NCBI GenBank assembly: GCA_963585895.1
Contig: OY757904.1
Coordinates: forward strand, 159,802,896 to 159,866,895
DNA length: 64,000 nt
Direction: 5' to 3'
Source: Sepioteuthis lessoniana
Lineage: Eukaryota; Mollusca; Cephalopoda; Myopsida; Loliginidae
Shown here: in pieces, positions 1-10,897 of the stretch
Position numbering within the stretch: position 1 is the stretch's first letter
How the letters are laid out: each line of letters opens with the position of its first letter
The notes under the pieces: model-generated
Told to the model about the DNA's origin: nothing
Databases searched by the model: none
Seen by the model: the letters and a program-made list of their open reading frames with translations, nothing else
Made by a program: the position numbers and the translations under genes

Positions 1-828
1 GTCTGAAATTGTGCCCGTGGAGAAGAGGTTTATGCAACTATATACACCAATAATAGATTTACTCTACTTAAAACTTGACGTTTCTTCAAATTCTTTGCGT
101 GGCGAAGAGGTTTATGCAATCACATACCGCAGTAATAGAAATCCTGCCTGTGGCGAAGGGGCTTATGTAAGTATATACAGCATTAATAGATGTACTTTGC
201 TTGAAACGTGACCTCGTCTCAAATCTTGCCTGTGGCGAGGGGTTTATGCCTCGACATACAGCTGTAATTGCTTTACTCTACTCAAAAATTGACCTTGTCT
301 CAAATCCTGCCCGTGGCGAAGAGGTTCTTTCGACTACATTCAGCTGTAACAGCTTTACTCCGCTTAAAACGTGACCTTGTCTCAAAATCCTGTTAGTGGC
401 TAAGAGGTTTATGCAACTACATACAGCAGTATTAGCTCTACTCCACTTAAAACATATTGTCTGAAATTCTGCCGTAGCAAAGAGGTTCATGGCTTTACAT
501 ACAGTAGTATTAGATTTAATCCGCTTAAAACTTGTCCTTGTCTTAAATTCTGCCTGTGGTGAAGGGGTTTATGCACCTAAATACAGCAGTGATAGCTTAA
601 CTTAGCTCTAAACCTGACCTTGTCTAAAATCCTGACCATGGCGAAGAGGTTAATCTACTTACATACGGTAGTATTATCTTTACTCCGTTTAAAACTTGAG
701 CTTATCTCAAATCCTGCTTGTGGTGAAAGGGTTTATGCAACTATATACAGCAGTAACAGCTTTACTCTGCTTAAAACGTGACCTTGTTTCAAATCCTGTC
801 TGTGGAAAAGGGGTTGATGCAACTATAG
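1..828. repeat. 81-bp tandem satellite array (about 10-11 monomers)
   Basis: Diverged monomers start near 1, 80, 141, 216, 297, 379, 459, 540, 622, 704 and 786, so spacing is 80-82 bp except for one shortened unit near 80-140. Each has a GTCTCAAATCCTGCC-like start, then GGCGAAGAGGTTTATGCA, a TACAGCAGTAATAG block and ACTCCGCTTAAAACGTGACC. The array enters from the left edge, so its true length is unknown. Short open frames inside follow the repeat and are not genes. The monomer resembles the 3' tail of the tRNA-type SINE at 51934-52232 (see findings). Confidence 0.9.
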
Positions 829-915
829 TGATACTGACAGATTAATCTGCCAAATTTGCATGAGTGTAAGAGAGAGCCGATATAAGTCTCTAACTGAGAT
901 TAACTGGAAAGCTTC

Positions 916-2120
916 ATTAACCCCTGCTTCGCGCAGAGGCTTTTTCTGTTGCCTGTCTGGCATTCGTGTCAGATGGTTAATTTTCTCGAGCCTCAGGGGA
1001 CCGTCCCTCCCAGGCTTTAACCATCATGGAAGGGGTTAGGTTTATTGCCTGGCGCCTGAGGCGCCTGTCTTTAGGAGAATGCCGACGGGGCCCGAGGCAT
1101 TTTTGGAAAGCCAGACGCGTGTGGGCTCCGGCCCTGCAGCCGGACCCACCTTAAAAAAGGCCTTGTACCACACTTGCCCGTTTGGTGGGGGGTCAACAAA
1201 TACCGCTTGATTAACTCCTGCTTCGTGCAGAGGCTTTTTCAGCTGACTGTCTGATATTTGTGTCGGTTGGTTAATTTCCTCGAGCCTCTGGGGGCCGTCC
1301 CCCCAGGCTTTAACCTTCTTCGGAGGGGTTACGTTTATTGCCTAGCGCCTGAGGCGCCTCTCTTTAGGGGAACCCCGACGGGGCCCGAGGCATTTTTGGG
1401 AATACCGACGGAGTCCGAGGCTTTTTTGAGAATGCCGGACGGGTGTGGGCTCCGGCCCTGCCCCCGGACCCACCTTAAAAAAGGCCTTGTGCTACACTTG
1501 CCCGTTTGGTGGAGCGGACAACAAATACCGCTTGACCAACCTTTGCTTCGGGCTGAGGCTTTTTCAGCTGACTATCTGACATTCGTGTCAGATGGTTAAT
1601 TTCCTCGAGCCTCAGGGGACCGTCCCCCAAGTGTTAACCCTCATGAGAGGGGTTAGTTTTATTGCCCGGCGCCTGAGGTGCCCCTCTTTTGGTGAATGCC
1701 GACGGGACCTGAGGCATTTTTGTAGCCGCCGGACGCGTGTGGGCTCCGACCCTGCGCCTGGGCACACCAAGAAAAATGGCCACGTGCCACACTCGTCCGT
1801 CTGGTGGGACATTCGTCAAATCTCGCTTGATCAACCCCTGCTTCGTGCAGAGGCTTTTCAGCAGACTGTCAGGCATTCGTGTCGGATGGTTAATTTCCTC
1901 GAGCCTCAGGGTGGCGCCCCAGACTTTAACCCTCTTCGGAGGGGTTAGTTTATCGCCTGGCGCCTGCGGGGCCCCTCTCTAGGAGAATGCCGACAGGGCC
2001 CGAGGAATTTTGGGGAATGCCGGACGCGTCTATGCTCCGGGCCTGCGTTCGGACCCACCTTAAAAAATGCCGTGTTCCACACTTGGTGGAACGGTTAACA
2101 AATACCGCTTGATCAACTTT
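916..2120 (+). repeat. GC-rich tandem array, four ~295-bp monomers
   Basis: The anchor CTTCG(T/C)GCAGAGGC recurs at about 927, 1221, 1546 and 1841, giving spacings of 294, 325 and 295 bp; the fourth unit ends near 2120. Unit 2 is longer because a short GAATGCCGACGG-like block is repeated. Each unit holds TTAATTTCCTCGAGCCTC, the palindromic GGCGCCTGAGGCGCC-type block and CGGACCCACCTTAAAAAA. It is far more GC-rich than its surroundings. It lies just upstream of LINE ORF1-like sequence and could be a monomeric 5' UTR/promoter of that LINE, which is inference. Open frames within it read differently in each monomer and look non-coding. Confidence 0.85.
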
Positions 2121-2149
2121 AGAGACCTTGATTAACTGACTTATAGGGA

Positions 2150-2989
2150 CCAGCAGATGGTGGTGTTCATGGAGGTCAGGAGGCCACTCCGCAGGTCCTG
2201 CAAACAACTATGTTATTTATCAAGAACCTGCCCACATAAGTCAAACATCCACCACAACAGCAACATCAACAATAGTAACCCGGGAAAAACCATCTGCCCG
2301 ACCACCAATCCTGCCCGGTAATCTGGGGACCACCCAAACAAACCGGAAGAAGGGTGGATCCAGGTGACCAGAAAGGGGAAAAACTTGATCAACAAAACAA
2401 CTGATCTAGCAACAGAAGGAACAGCAAAAGCAACAACAACAGAAACAACAACCAAAAAAGCAGTAGTGACAACACAAGAACCAACTGAAGCAGCAACATG
2501 TATACAACCTCCACTTCAATCTCCATCACAACCTCCATCACCTGCCAAAAATCCAGAAATAAAGCAAAAAAGTAAAACACAGAGAGAGAACAGCCTGAGG
2601 AGATGGAGTCCTCTACAAATCTAAAGAGGACAGTGGGGAAACCAAATATAAAAAAGTTTGCACCCAGCCCAACACGCCAACTAAACAGGAAACTCATCTA
2701 TCATCACCAAAGGTCACGCCACAGTAGCTTCCAGCACAATCTCCCCGATAACAACAGGCACCTGAACCACCCCCATCTGAAAAATCCCTCCAAACACCCC
2801 CAACAAACTTCCACTTCAAACCTCCAACAGCCCTCTCAGCATGAAATTCCCTTCTCTCTAATTCTCCCCTCTCTCTCACCTCTGAGGTTGTTCTCGAGAT
2901 CCAGATCATTAAATAGACTCCCTACCAACAGCCCAGATCATCCACCCGATCATCTATACTTTAGGGAGCCGAAAACCGATGGTCCGTAG
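2150..2989 (+). mobile_element. LINE ORF1-like region (low complexity, basic)
   Basis: Two overlapping plus-strand open stretches (2364-2624 and 2603-2989) encode Lys/Thr/Gln/Pro/Ser-rich protein. Reading upstream of the first gives GWIQVTRKGK, a Trp-Ile-x-Val...Lys pattern seen near the start of many L1/Tx1-type ORF1 proteins. No RNA-binding domain or zinc knuckle can be seen. The switch of frame near 2610 and lack of one continuous frame suggest a decayed copy. Its place between the GC-rich monomers and the ORF2 remnant supports assignment to the same LINE, but homology was not tested. Antisense open frames here are composition artefacts. Confidence 0.45.
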
Positions 2990-3029
2990 ACAGATCTGTT
3001 GTAATAGGAGTGTAGGTATGCCTGATGTG

Positions 3030-3945
3030 GCGAACCACTAGTTCGCTGAAAGACTGACTTACTTGGACCAATTCTTCTCGAAGGATGTGGTGTGGAGACG
3101 AAAGGCGAGCAATACCTTTCCTCGCCTCAAGTCAGACTCCAAGGCTGAAGGTCAACGTAGGCTGAAGGAAAAAGCAACGTTTGTCCGCGAATGTCGTAAG
3201 GCCTTCCGAAACCTTTCTGTATCCAGTGAACTTTCTCGGTCTCGAAAGGAGCTGTATCGGGATCTAGCGGTGGGCTCCACTTCGGATCTTCTCATGGATT
3301 GGCTCGGCTAGTCTATGGAGAAAGTTTGCTCACATTGGAATTGGGTGCAAGTTTCGGCCTCCTTGAATAACTGCATGTTCTCGCTCAATTGGTGGTTTGC
3401 AGAGAACTCGTTGCCCCTTTTCGGCTTGAATTACAAGGTGGGCCTGGCAGACATGCCCAATCGTCCTCGCTGCGACAGTGGCTTAGAAGAAACGGCTGAG
3501 CACTCCTTCTACTACTGCGAGCGAGTTCGTCCGTTTTGGAATCACGCCGGAGAGTGGACGGCCGACATCGAACCCCAGCAACTCATGATAGTCGACGTTG
3601 GGTTCGTCATAGACAACGTTTAACCTCAGTTTCAAGGTGAGAAGAATGTGGTGTTTCTCGTGGCCCGAGTTGTACCAAGAATAGTAATTTGGACGACGGA
3701 AAAGAAGGGATTGTATGACGGTGCAAACTTTTCTCATCGTGATCGGATTTTGTTCTTTAGACATCAGCTTAGGGTCACAATTAGTTGCGATAGAAAACGT
3801 TTGGACCGCATAACATTCGACGGAATGTGGGTGCATGCTGCGAGCCTAGTCGTACGAAAGGGGGCAATGTTAGTGTCCTCCTTCCCTCCTCTTCCGGCAC
3901 ATGGCGACTGTGGACCAGGTCCTTCGGGACCCCACCCCCGGTAAG
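3030..3945 (+). mobile_element. Tx1/L1-like LINE ORF2 C-terminal remnant with zinc-finger region
   Basis: Three successive open pieces (3063-3311, 3315-3623, 3648-3944) read as the C-terminal end of a non-LTR retrotransposon polyprotein. The middle piece has the zf-RVT-like pattern RPRCDSGLEETAEHSFYYC: the second Cys pair member, His and last Cys are present, while the first Cys of the usual CxxC is Arg. The last piece ends in a Pro/Gly-rich tail (LPAHGDCGPGPSGPHPR). The endonuclease and reverse-transcriptase domains are absent, so a large internal deletion lies between ORF1 (ending near 2990) and this part. A stop near 3311 and a frame change near 3625 show it is dead. Clade assignment is from remembered family resemblance. 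Confidence 0.7.
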
Positions 3946-4615
3946 TAGGAGTGCTTGTCTCCCTGTTAGCAGTATATTGTGAGTCATTATTCACGTCATT
4001 TAGTTGTTAGCCTTCAAGATCTTCCTCGGTTCCATTCTTTGTTGTTCCTCAACCCCTGATCCAGCCCAATTTTTTTTGAAGATCTTGGAATTCATAATAA
4101 TATTCTCATTTATGTGAGGCATATAAATTTCACGTACCGCACCCTACCCTACGTTTCTTTTATCCTATTAGCCTAATCTCCGGCTTGTTTTCAGAGACTG
4201 GAAAACAGTCTGTCTCCATTTTGTGGATGGGGGATAGGAGTGTAACCAAAACGGATTTTTCTTTCGTTCTATTTATCTTTTTCTTTCGGTTTTTTTCTCC
4301 CATCCCCATCATCTTTTCAGCAATTGTGTATATATATATATATATATCTTATGTTGTAAAAAAAATTAATGCATTTTTCATCCGGGTTTTTTAAGTAGAG
4401 TTTTTCTCATAGACGCGGCATTTTAGTGGTTGCGGAATGCCTTATTGTATTTTATGAATGGGTCGACGAATGTGGCTGGCAAGGGACCCTTTGTTCCATA
4501 GTTTAGCATGACCGCTACCCTTCTCCTCTCCCACAAAAGCTTGGGACTATATGCCCTTCCTTGATAAAATTTTGTAAAATTTTATTTAAAGGAAAATAAA
4601 GGAAACTTGATTAGC
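3946..4615 (+). mobile_element. Probable LINE 3' UTR
   Basis: Non-coding sequence after the ORF2 remnant, with a pyrimidine-rich block, a short (TA)n run near 4328-4347 and an A-rich end AAAGGAAAATAAAGGAAA near 4590-4608. The boundary is approximate, since no target-site duplication was found. Confidence 0.4.
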
Positions 4616-4739
4616 AACTGACAAGTGCTATCCTAGCACATCACAACAATAGCGTCGCCCGATAGGATACCAATTGTCTCACGAGGATCCCGATAGTGTC
4701 GATACGAGGCTACGATGTTTTGCTGCGAGAATAAGAGTA

Positions 4740-5115
4740 GATATTATGAGTTTGAAAAAATTGGAAAAGAAGAACGGACGATTGACAAGGACTTAATTCA
4801 ATTAAGGTTAATTGAAGGGGTATGTACAATGCATCACACCGATGTAAAATAATGGAACAACTACAAATAGGAAATAAATCTTTAAATACCTGCATTGACT
4901 TAATATTGCAACAAGAATTAACAAAGAAATACAATCATGATAAAATAATTGCTGTTATGTTAAAAAAGATAAAAAGTGTTCGTATTGTGGACGTGAACAT
5001 GAAATAAAAATGGAAAAATGCCCTGCATTTGGGAAGACTTATGCAAATTGCTTAAAAAATAACCCTTTTCAAGCAGTATGCAAATTCAAAAAGAAAAGCG
5101 ATGAGAGTTGAAGAA
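4740..5115 (+). mobile_element. Fossil LTR element: gag-like part
   Basis: Gag-like sequence ending in a cysteine/histidine-rich zinc-knuckle region at about 4970-5110, which in intact relatives binds the element's RNA. It is upstream of the protease-like part, in the expected order. Part of the broken element at 4620-7697. Confidence 0.55.
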
Positions 5116-5589
5116 AACGAAACCAATGGGGAAAACTTTCAGTAAAAAATAAAAACAAGAATATAGAAAAAAATTGAACAAAAGAAAAAAAAGACATTAT
5201 ACTCAAGGTTAAAATCACAACTTCGATTTGGATATGCAAATGGTTACCGGCAGTGAGGTAACGTTTATACCAAGAAATTTCTGGGAACGGATTGGGAAGC
5301 TAATTTTACGAAAGAGCAGTTTACTACTCCGCCAATTTCATGGGTCGGTCATAAAAACTTTCGGGTACTTTAAAGGTTCCTTGGAGTTAGAAGATAAATT
5401 TGAAATGATACTTATAATTGTCACAACTTGTAAAAAGAACCACGGACTTCTTGGAAACGATGTGCGTAACATAAATTCTACCAAATTAATTAATGAGATA
5501 AAAATGAAAAAAATTGGAAAGTTAAAAAACTTTAAAGTGAGTTTAAAATTTAAAAAAAAAAGTTACCCCTTCTTATTATGAGGCACGAA

Positions 5590-6345
5590 AATTACCAGTA
5601 AATTTGTTGCCATTAGTAGTAGCAAAACTACGAAAATTAATAGAACAGAACCTTCTTGAACATATTCCCCTCGGGGCAGCTAGTGGGTATCACCCATTGT
5701 AGTTTTAATAAAGTCAGAAGGAAACATACGTATATGTGGAGATTATAAAATTGGCGTAAATCACAAAGTTTGCTCGGATTCATATCCTATACTTAATGTT
5801 AAAGTTGCAATTCATGCACAGGCAGATATGAGCGTTTCTACAAAAATAGATCTGAAAACGGCATACCGCCAAATACCAATAGACAATAACTTCAAAGAAG
5901 TAACAATGATAAATATGCCAATAGGGTTACTTAAATGAAGGAGGATGCCTTATGGAATAAAAATACCAAGCGCCATATTTCAACGTGCTATCGAACAGGT
6001 TCTAGGAAAAGATGTAAAAAATACGGTTAGTTACCAAGACGATATATGCAAAGGAGCTATTAATGAAAATGAATTAAAAAAGAAAACCGACATCGTCTTG
6101 AAAAGATTAAGAAACGCTGGAATGACTATAAATAAAAAAATGCGTAGATAATAGTAGTAAAATATCACTTTTAGGTTATACTATTTCAAAAGAAGGTATA
6201 TTACCATACTAAGCTTTGATAAAAATACTAAAAATAGCTACACTTACAAATAAAAAAGAACTTGAATCTATTTTGGGATTGGTGAATTTCTACAGGCGAT
6301 ATGTACCAAAATACACGGACTCGACTGAGCCATTTGCAAATTCAA
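5590..6345 (+). mobile_element. Fossil LTR element: reverse transcriptase part
   Basis: Recognisable Gypsy-type RT blocks, including the LKTAYRQIP palm region near 5855 and the YQDD active-site box near 6030, followed by the thumb region near 6290. In living relatives this domain copies element RNA into DNA. Fossil and broken. Confidence 0.8.
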
Positions 6346-6880
6346 GAAAAAAGAATGTTGAATTTATCTGATCAGAGAAACAACAAAGAGCTTTTGATAG
6401 ATTAAAGTAATTATGGAACAGAAACCAGTGGTGAAAATTTTTGATCCGAAAAAGCACATTATTTAACCACAGATGCAAGCGAGCATTCAAAATCTGGAAT
6501 ATTATCACAAGAAGGATATCCGATGATGTATTTATCAAGAAGACTAACGAACGATTAATTTAATTATTCAGATATAGAGAAAGAAGCCTTGTCCATTGTG
6601 TGGACAACTACTAGAACCCGACAGTTTTTAACTGGAAAAAATTACTTTGAGAAGTGATCATAGACCATTAGAGTTTATATTTAATCCAAAGAAAGAATTA
6701 CCCAAAGTTACGACATCGAAAATACAAAGACGGACAATAAGATTAATGACATTTGACTTTGATATAGAATATGTCAAAGGAAATTCAATTCCACACGTAG
6801 AGGCAATATCAAGATTGGGATTTTACAAGGAGTCAAAAGATAAGAATAAATTGAAGATACATTTTTACATTGGGTAGAGA
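6346..6880 (+). mobile_element. Fossil LTR element: RNase H part
   Basis: RNase H region with the typical LRSDHRPLEFIF block near 6645 and the segment that follows it (FDIEYVKGNSIPHVEA) near 6755-6805. It follows RT directly, as in Ty3/Gypsy elements. Fossil and broken. Confidence 0.8.
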
Positions 6881-7019
6881 CTGATGTTTTATCTTTAGAT
6901 AGAATGGCTGCAGAAACTTGTCATGATCCAGTACTAAGTAGGATACATCAGGAATAAGGAAAAAAAAAAAAAACGTATGGAGAAATCGTTTCAGGGCGGA
7001 AAGACCCTACAAAGAAATA

Positions 7020-7697
7020 AGACATAAGTTAATGATAGAACAAGGAGTGATTTTTAATGGAGATATGATTATTTGCCCAGAAACACTAAGAAAATTGGTG
7101 ATAAAAAGTGTATATGATGATATACACTGTGGAGTAATGGCTACACAAAAAAAAAGATAAAATTAGAAGCAAGGTGGCTGGGTTATTCACGAGATGTCGA
7201 AAAAAATATAAAAAGATGCAAAAATATTATGTATTAAGAAATTTTACACGGACTACTTTCCATTCATGACCCAGGGAAGTGGAGCCATGGAGTCGTGTGC
7301 ATATGGATCCTGTCTACATTACTGGAGTAGGACTTTTATTAATATTTGTAAACTCTTTTTCAAGCTGGCCTGAAGTAATCCGTGTGCCAGACAAGAAAAG
7401 TTCTACGATAAAACAGATTCAAAGGGTCATATTTTCCAGAAAGAGCATACCAAAAACCCTGATATCTGACAATGCACCAGAATCTTGTGATGAAGATCTT
7501 AATTTTATGGTTGGAAAAAATAGGATGTAAACCGTATAAGACACCGCCATTTCACCCTCAATCGAATGGGTTGGCGGAAAGAAATGGTGCAGACCATAAA
7601 AATGAGACTGAAAGCATGTTCTCAGCCAAAATAAAAAATAGAAGTTTTTCTACCAAGGGTACTTTTAAGCTATCGCAAAATACCACACGCCTAAAAG
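7020..7697 (+). mobile_element. Fossil LTR element: integrase part
   Basis: Integrase core sequence, with the central-domain segment around 7280-7500 and the PPFHPQSNGLAER block near 7545-7580 typical of Gypsy integrases. The coding signal ends where the mariner begins. Fossil and broken. Confidence 0.8.
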
Positions 7698-8771
7698 ACG
7701 TTTTTTTTTTCTTTATACTGAGGAGCGAACCGTGGTCATCGAGCAATGAACAAACATAAAGTTTTTGGTCGGGTTGAGAAATACACTGTCGCAAGCACTT
7801 GAAATGCTTCAGTTTATAGGTCCAAAGAGAGGTACGAGGAGGTGAAATATGACTCCAGGAGCAGGAGGCTTTCAACAAGCAGAACTAAAGTCAATGTCAA
7901 GGAAGTAAAGCATGTGGTGTGTGGCAATCGTCAGTTGATTGTGCAAATGATCATAAGTCAGCTGGGCGTGAAAAAGGAAAGTGTTTGTAAGATTATCATC
8001 GGAGATTTGGGTAAGCAGAAAGTCAGCGCAAAATTGGAGTTAAGACTGATGAATGATAATCTGAAGAAGCGTCGCACGCAGGTGTATGAGGACATTATCG
8101 AGCGTGAAGACTTGCTTCGTAGAGTCATCACTGCTGAAAAGACATGGAGTTTTGAGTCAGACCCAGAAACTAAGTACCGGAGATGTCAATGGAAGTCTTC
8201 AACATCACTGCGGCCGAAGAAAGCAAGACAAAATCAAAAGTAAAAGTCATGTTGATTACATTCTTCAAAGTGAAAGGCATTGTCCAGGGCGAGTTTTTAA
8301 CACAGGACTAGACGAACAATCAGCAAATATACAAAGAGATTCTGTGGCGTATGCTCCACTCAGTGTATGAGAAGGGACAAGAGTTGTAGGAAAATCATGA
8401 CTGCTATACCACAATAATGCAGTTGTTCACAACGCCTGGCCAAGAGGAATATTGCCGTACAGGAAAAATATCCCTCTCCACTTGATATTGCGTCGTGTGA
8501 GTTTTTTCTTCTACCTAAGCTCAAGAAAATCGTCAAAGAGAACTGATATGAAGATCTAGAGGCCATCAAGAGGGGCGTAACTACAAAGCCGAAGAGCATC
8601 CCATAAGAATCCTTTCAGCAGTGCATAGAAGTGTTGCAGACAAGGATGGAAAAGTGCATTAGACTCAAAAGAGATTAATTTGAAAGGGTAATCATTTAGT
8701 TTGCTATGGAATTGAAATAAATAGTTTGTGATACCAGTTCCGTTACTTTTCTGACATACTTTGTACATTGC
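7698..8771 (+). mobile_element. Mariner-type DNA transposon, degenerate
   Basis: Tc1/mariner-superfamily transposase remnant. The N-terminal helix-turn-helix part is readable as KFLVGLRNTLSQALEMLQ near 7760-7810 and continues in the open frame 7842-8243. The catalytic triad positions are all changed: ITAEKTW near 8130 (usual ITGDETW), HNNAVVH near 8410 (usual HDN) and SCEFFFLPKLK near 8492-8525 (usual CDF). The C-terminal CIEVLQTRMEKCIRLKRD block and AT-rich 3' end reach about 8771. At ~1.07 kb it is shorter than the usual ~1.3 kb. It lies in the integrase region of the LTR fossil, so it inserted later. It cannot be active. Confidence 0.85.
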
Positions 8772-10062
8772 AAAAAAAGCTAATATGAATGACTTCTAAA
8801 TCTTCCACTGCGTCAGATCTATTTGTAGTCGGAACGGTAGACACATTTATATTTGTTATACAAAAAACAAGGATTTTCCTTTATTGGTAGTTTTATTCAA
8901 TCTCCAAATTAATTTTTATTTGTTATTTATTTATTAATGTTGACAATCTTGCATGACAAGATTTTATGTCTTGAATGAAACCACCGAAAGAGCTTTTATA
9001 CAATAAAATGAATTGAAAGTTTTTGATAACCTTACAAAAAAATCTTTTGCTGTTTTATGACCAGAAGTTGACGAATTGTGATGATGGTGAAAGCATTTTT
9101 ATTATGGGAAATGTCAGAGGGATTGGCTAATATGTAAAATTATTCGAACAAAATATCTTGGATTAAGTCCACCCATTTTTTTGTTATCTGCATCGGAAAA
9201 TAAAATCTTGGACAGTTATCAATACAATGGGGCCTAAGATTGCTTTTCTTTGTATTTCCAAATATTCCAGTGATTCCATTTGTTCGTTTGATATTCAATT
9301 CGATTATACTAAATTAATTAGAATACAAAACGTTCACGGGTGATATTGTAATTCATTTTACTGAGTTAGTTAAAATTTATCGTTTTACATTAATTAGCAT
9401 GTCGAATTAATCTTCTTTTACTGAATGAAAAGACACTATAAAGTTATCCTTGACACCTTTCAGTTCTTTTCAACTGAATTTCTTAAAGTAGTCGAGCAAT
9501 TTTCCTTACAGGAATTATAAATTTTGGTTTTCAGCAACATCGATATTTGTAGTTATTTGTAGTTGCACTCAGTATTATTGACAGTTAAATTTGTTTAGTT
9601 GCTGTGCGTTTTTTTTTTCTGGTTTTCTATTTCTGAGAGTTTATTTAACCTTATTTCATTTTATTTTTTTACTTCGTTTGGAAAAGAGTCGGGTCATATC
9701 TCAGTGGCATATCTCATGAAAAAACGTAATTCAATTTGCCGTTCTAAAAATGTTAACCTTTCAATTTATAAGCTTATATTTTTATTTGCAGCTATTTCCA
9801 GTTGAAGAAACATACATTTTCAGTTCGATATTAACAATTAAACAAATTCGTATATAATTATGAAATATTGAACACTATAGCCGAACTAATTACCAGTCGA
9901 GATCATTTTAACGATTACGGGAGTTGCCCCAAATTGTCATTGTTTTTGTTACTCAGCTTTGCCAATTCTGATAATTGGACATCTCGTCGGACGGCAGAAT
10001 GTATCCCCTGTAGAGGGGTAAGAGCAAAAAAAATAAATAAATAAATAAATAAAAAGAAGTAT
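8772..10062. other. No gene recognised
   Basis: AT-rich sequence on both strands with no protein similarity that I recognise. The short open frame at 9599-9805 is Phe/Leu/Ser-rich and driven by T-runs. An (AAAT)n run at about 10031-10053 follows GGGGTAAGAGC, possibly the tail of an unrecognised short retroelement. Confidence 0.5.
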
Positions 10063-10702
10063 TCTAGGTAATGGCACTAAACTGCATTCGATGCTAAGAC
10101 TCTACTTCAAGAGTTCTGAGGAATGTAAAGTTTTACCTTTATTATCATTACTCCAAGATCCATTCTGATTCGCACTGGTTGTGTACCTGTTAGTGTCCCA
10201 TAGATGAAATAGAACCGTTCTCTTTTACAAAGGATTATCATTCCAGCCCATTGGCATTGTTAGAGTATTCGCTAATGCTTCGGGAGACCGGGGTTCAATC
10301 CCAGGTCGAGTGACACCAAAGACTCAAAAAATGGCACTTGATGCCACCTTGCTTAACACTCAGCCTTATACGTTTTGTATCAAGGATAAAGTGGAGCAAT
10401 TCAGGGAAAGGAGTTGCACCCTCCCCTACATCCCGGTGTCGAAGCTGTTGAAAAGGGAGCCTTCGGGTTAACCACGTCTGCGGTCGCCAACTTTACTTAA
10501 TTTTTATTTGAATCCATACAACTTTATGCAAATTGTTTTTATTTGATAGAAATACTTAATATCAAATAACCATCTGCAAAAATTGGTAAGAAAATCTAAA
10601 AGAAATGAAAATGTGAACATACGAAGAACGTGATTCCTTAATCCTTTGATATAAAATAACCCTAGATGGGTTAGTATGCCATTAAAATCAAACAACCACT
10701 CA
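10063..10702 (+). repeat. Family D dispersed repeat, split by a SINE
   Basis: Family D is an ~500-bp dispersed repeat. In sense orientation it runs from a block with CTCCAGGTCCACTCTGA-like sequence, through CC(A/T)ATGGGTCAAATAGA and TATTTGATAGAAATACTTGATATC, to a tail like ATAACCC...GTTGACATGCCATTAAA. Here the first part is 10063-10229 and the tail part about 10503-10702, interrupted by the SINE at 10230-10500. No protein is encoded. Confidence 0.65.
10230..10500 (+). mobile_element. tRNA-derived SINE, family 1
   Basis: The B-box-like GGGTTCAATCCC near 10293 is preceded by a degraded A-box region and followed by the body ACACCAAAGAC, CTTGCTTAACACTCAGC and GTATCAAGGATAAAG, ending GCCAACTTTACTT. 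The same body appears at 27705-27970 (minus) and 60515-60745 (plus). The tRNA promoter boxes imply RNA polymerase III transcription and LINE-mediated insertion. tRNA-derived SINEs are well known in octopus (OK, OR1 and OR2 families); which of these this is, if any, is unknown. Confidence 0.8.
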
Positions 10703-10897
10703 ATCTGATTGTATGAATAGAATTCACAACCATATAGTTTACGAAGCAAGCTTACTGACCATTGTTCCACAGCGAAGCAGATTTAAAATTAGATATCTGG
10801 CACAAGGCCACATATACGGGGCACCCAATAAGAATATAATCCACCATATCAATAATAGTCTCTTGGACTAGCTTATTAAATGTTGTTCTATGGTGAC

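Larger units (their letters stand above)
4620..7697 (+). mobile_element. Fossil Ty3/Gypsy-type LTR retrotransposon (internal region)
   Basis: Plus-strand remnant with gag and pol parts in canonical order: gag with zinc knuckle (~4740-5115), protease (~5215-5300), reverse transcriptase (~5590-6345), RNase H (~6346-6880) and integrase (~7020-7697). The order RT-RNase H-integrase identifies the Ty3/Gypsy (Metaviridae) group. No LTR was recognised on either side. The 3' end is cut by the mariner at 7698, so the last part of pol is missing or displaced. It is broken, with on the order of ten or more interruptions, and is an old, inactive copy, older than the mariner. Confidence 0.85.

Noticed and set aside
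1258-1982. Several overlapping frames in the GC-rich monomers
   Set aside because: GC-rich repeats lack stops by composition; reading differs between monomers.
2389-2697. Leu/Phe-rich antisense frame of 102 residues
   Set aside because: Antisense of the (CAA)-rich ORF1-like region; composition artefact.
4822-5581. Short frames as separate genes
   Set aside because: They are pieces of the LTR-retrotransposon fossil.
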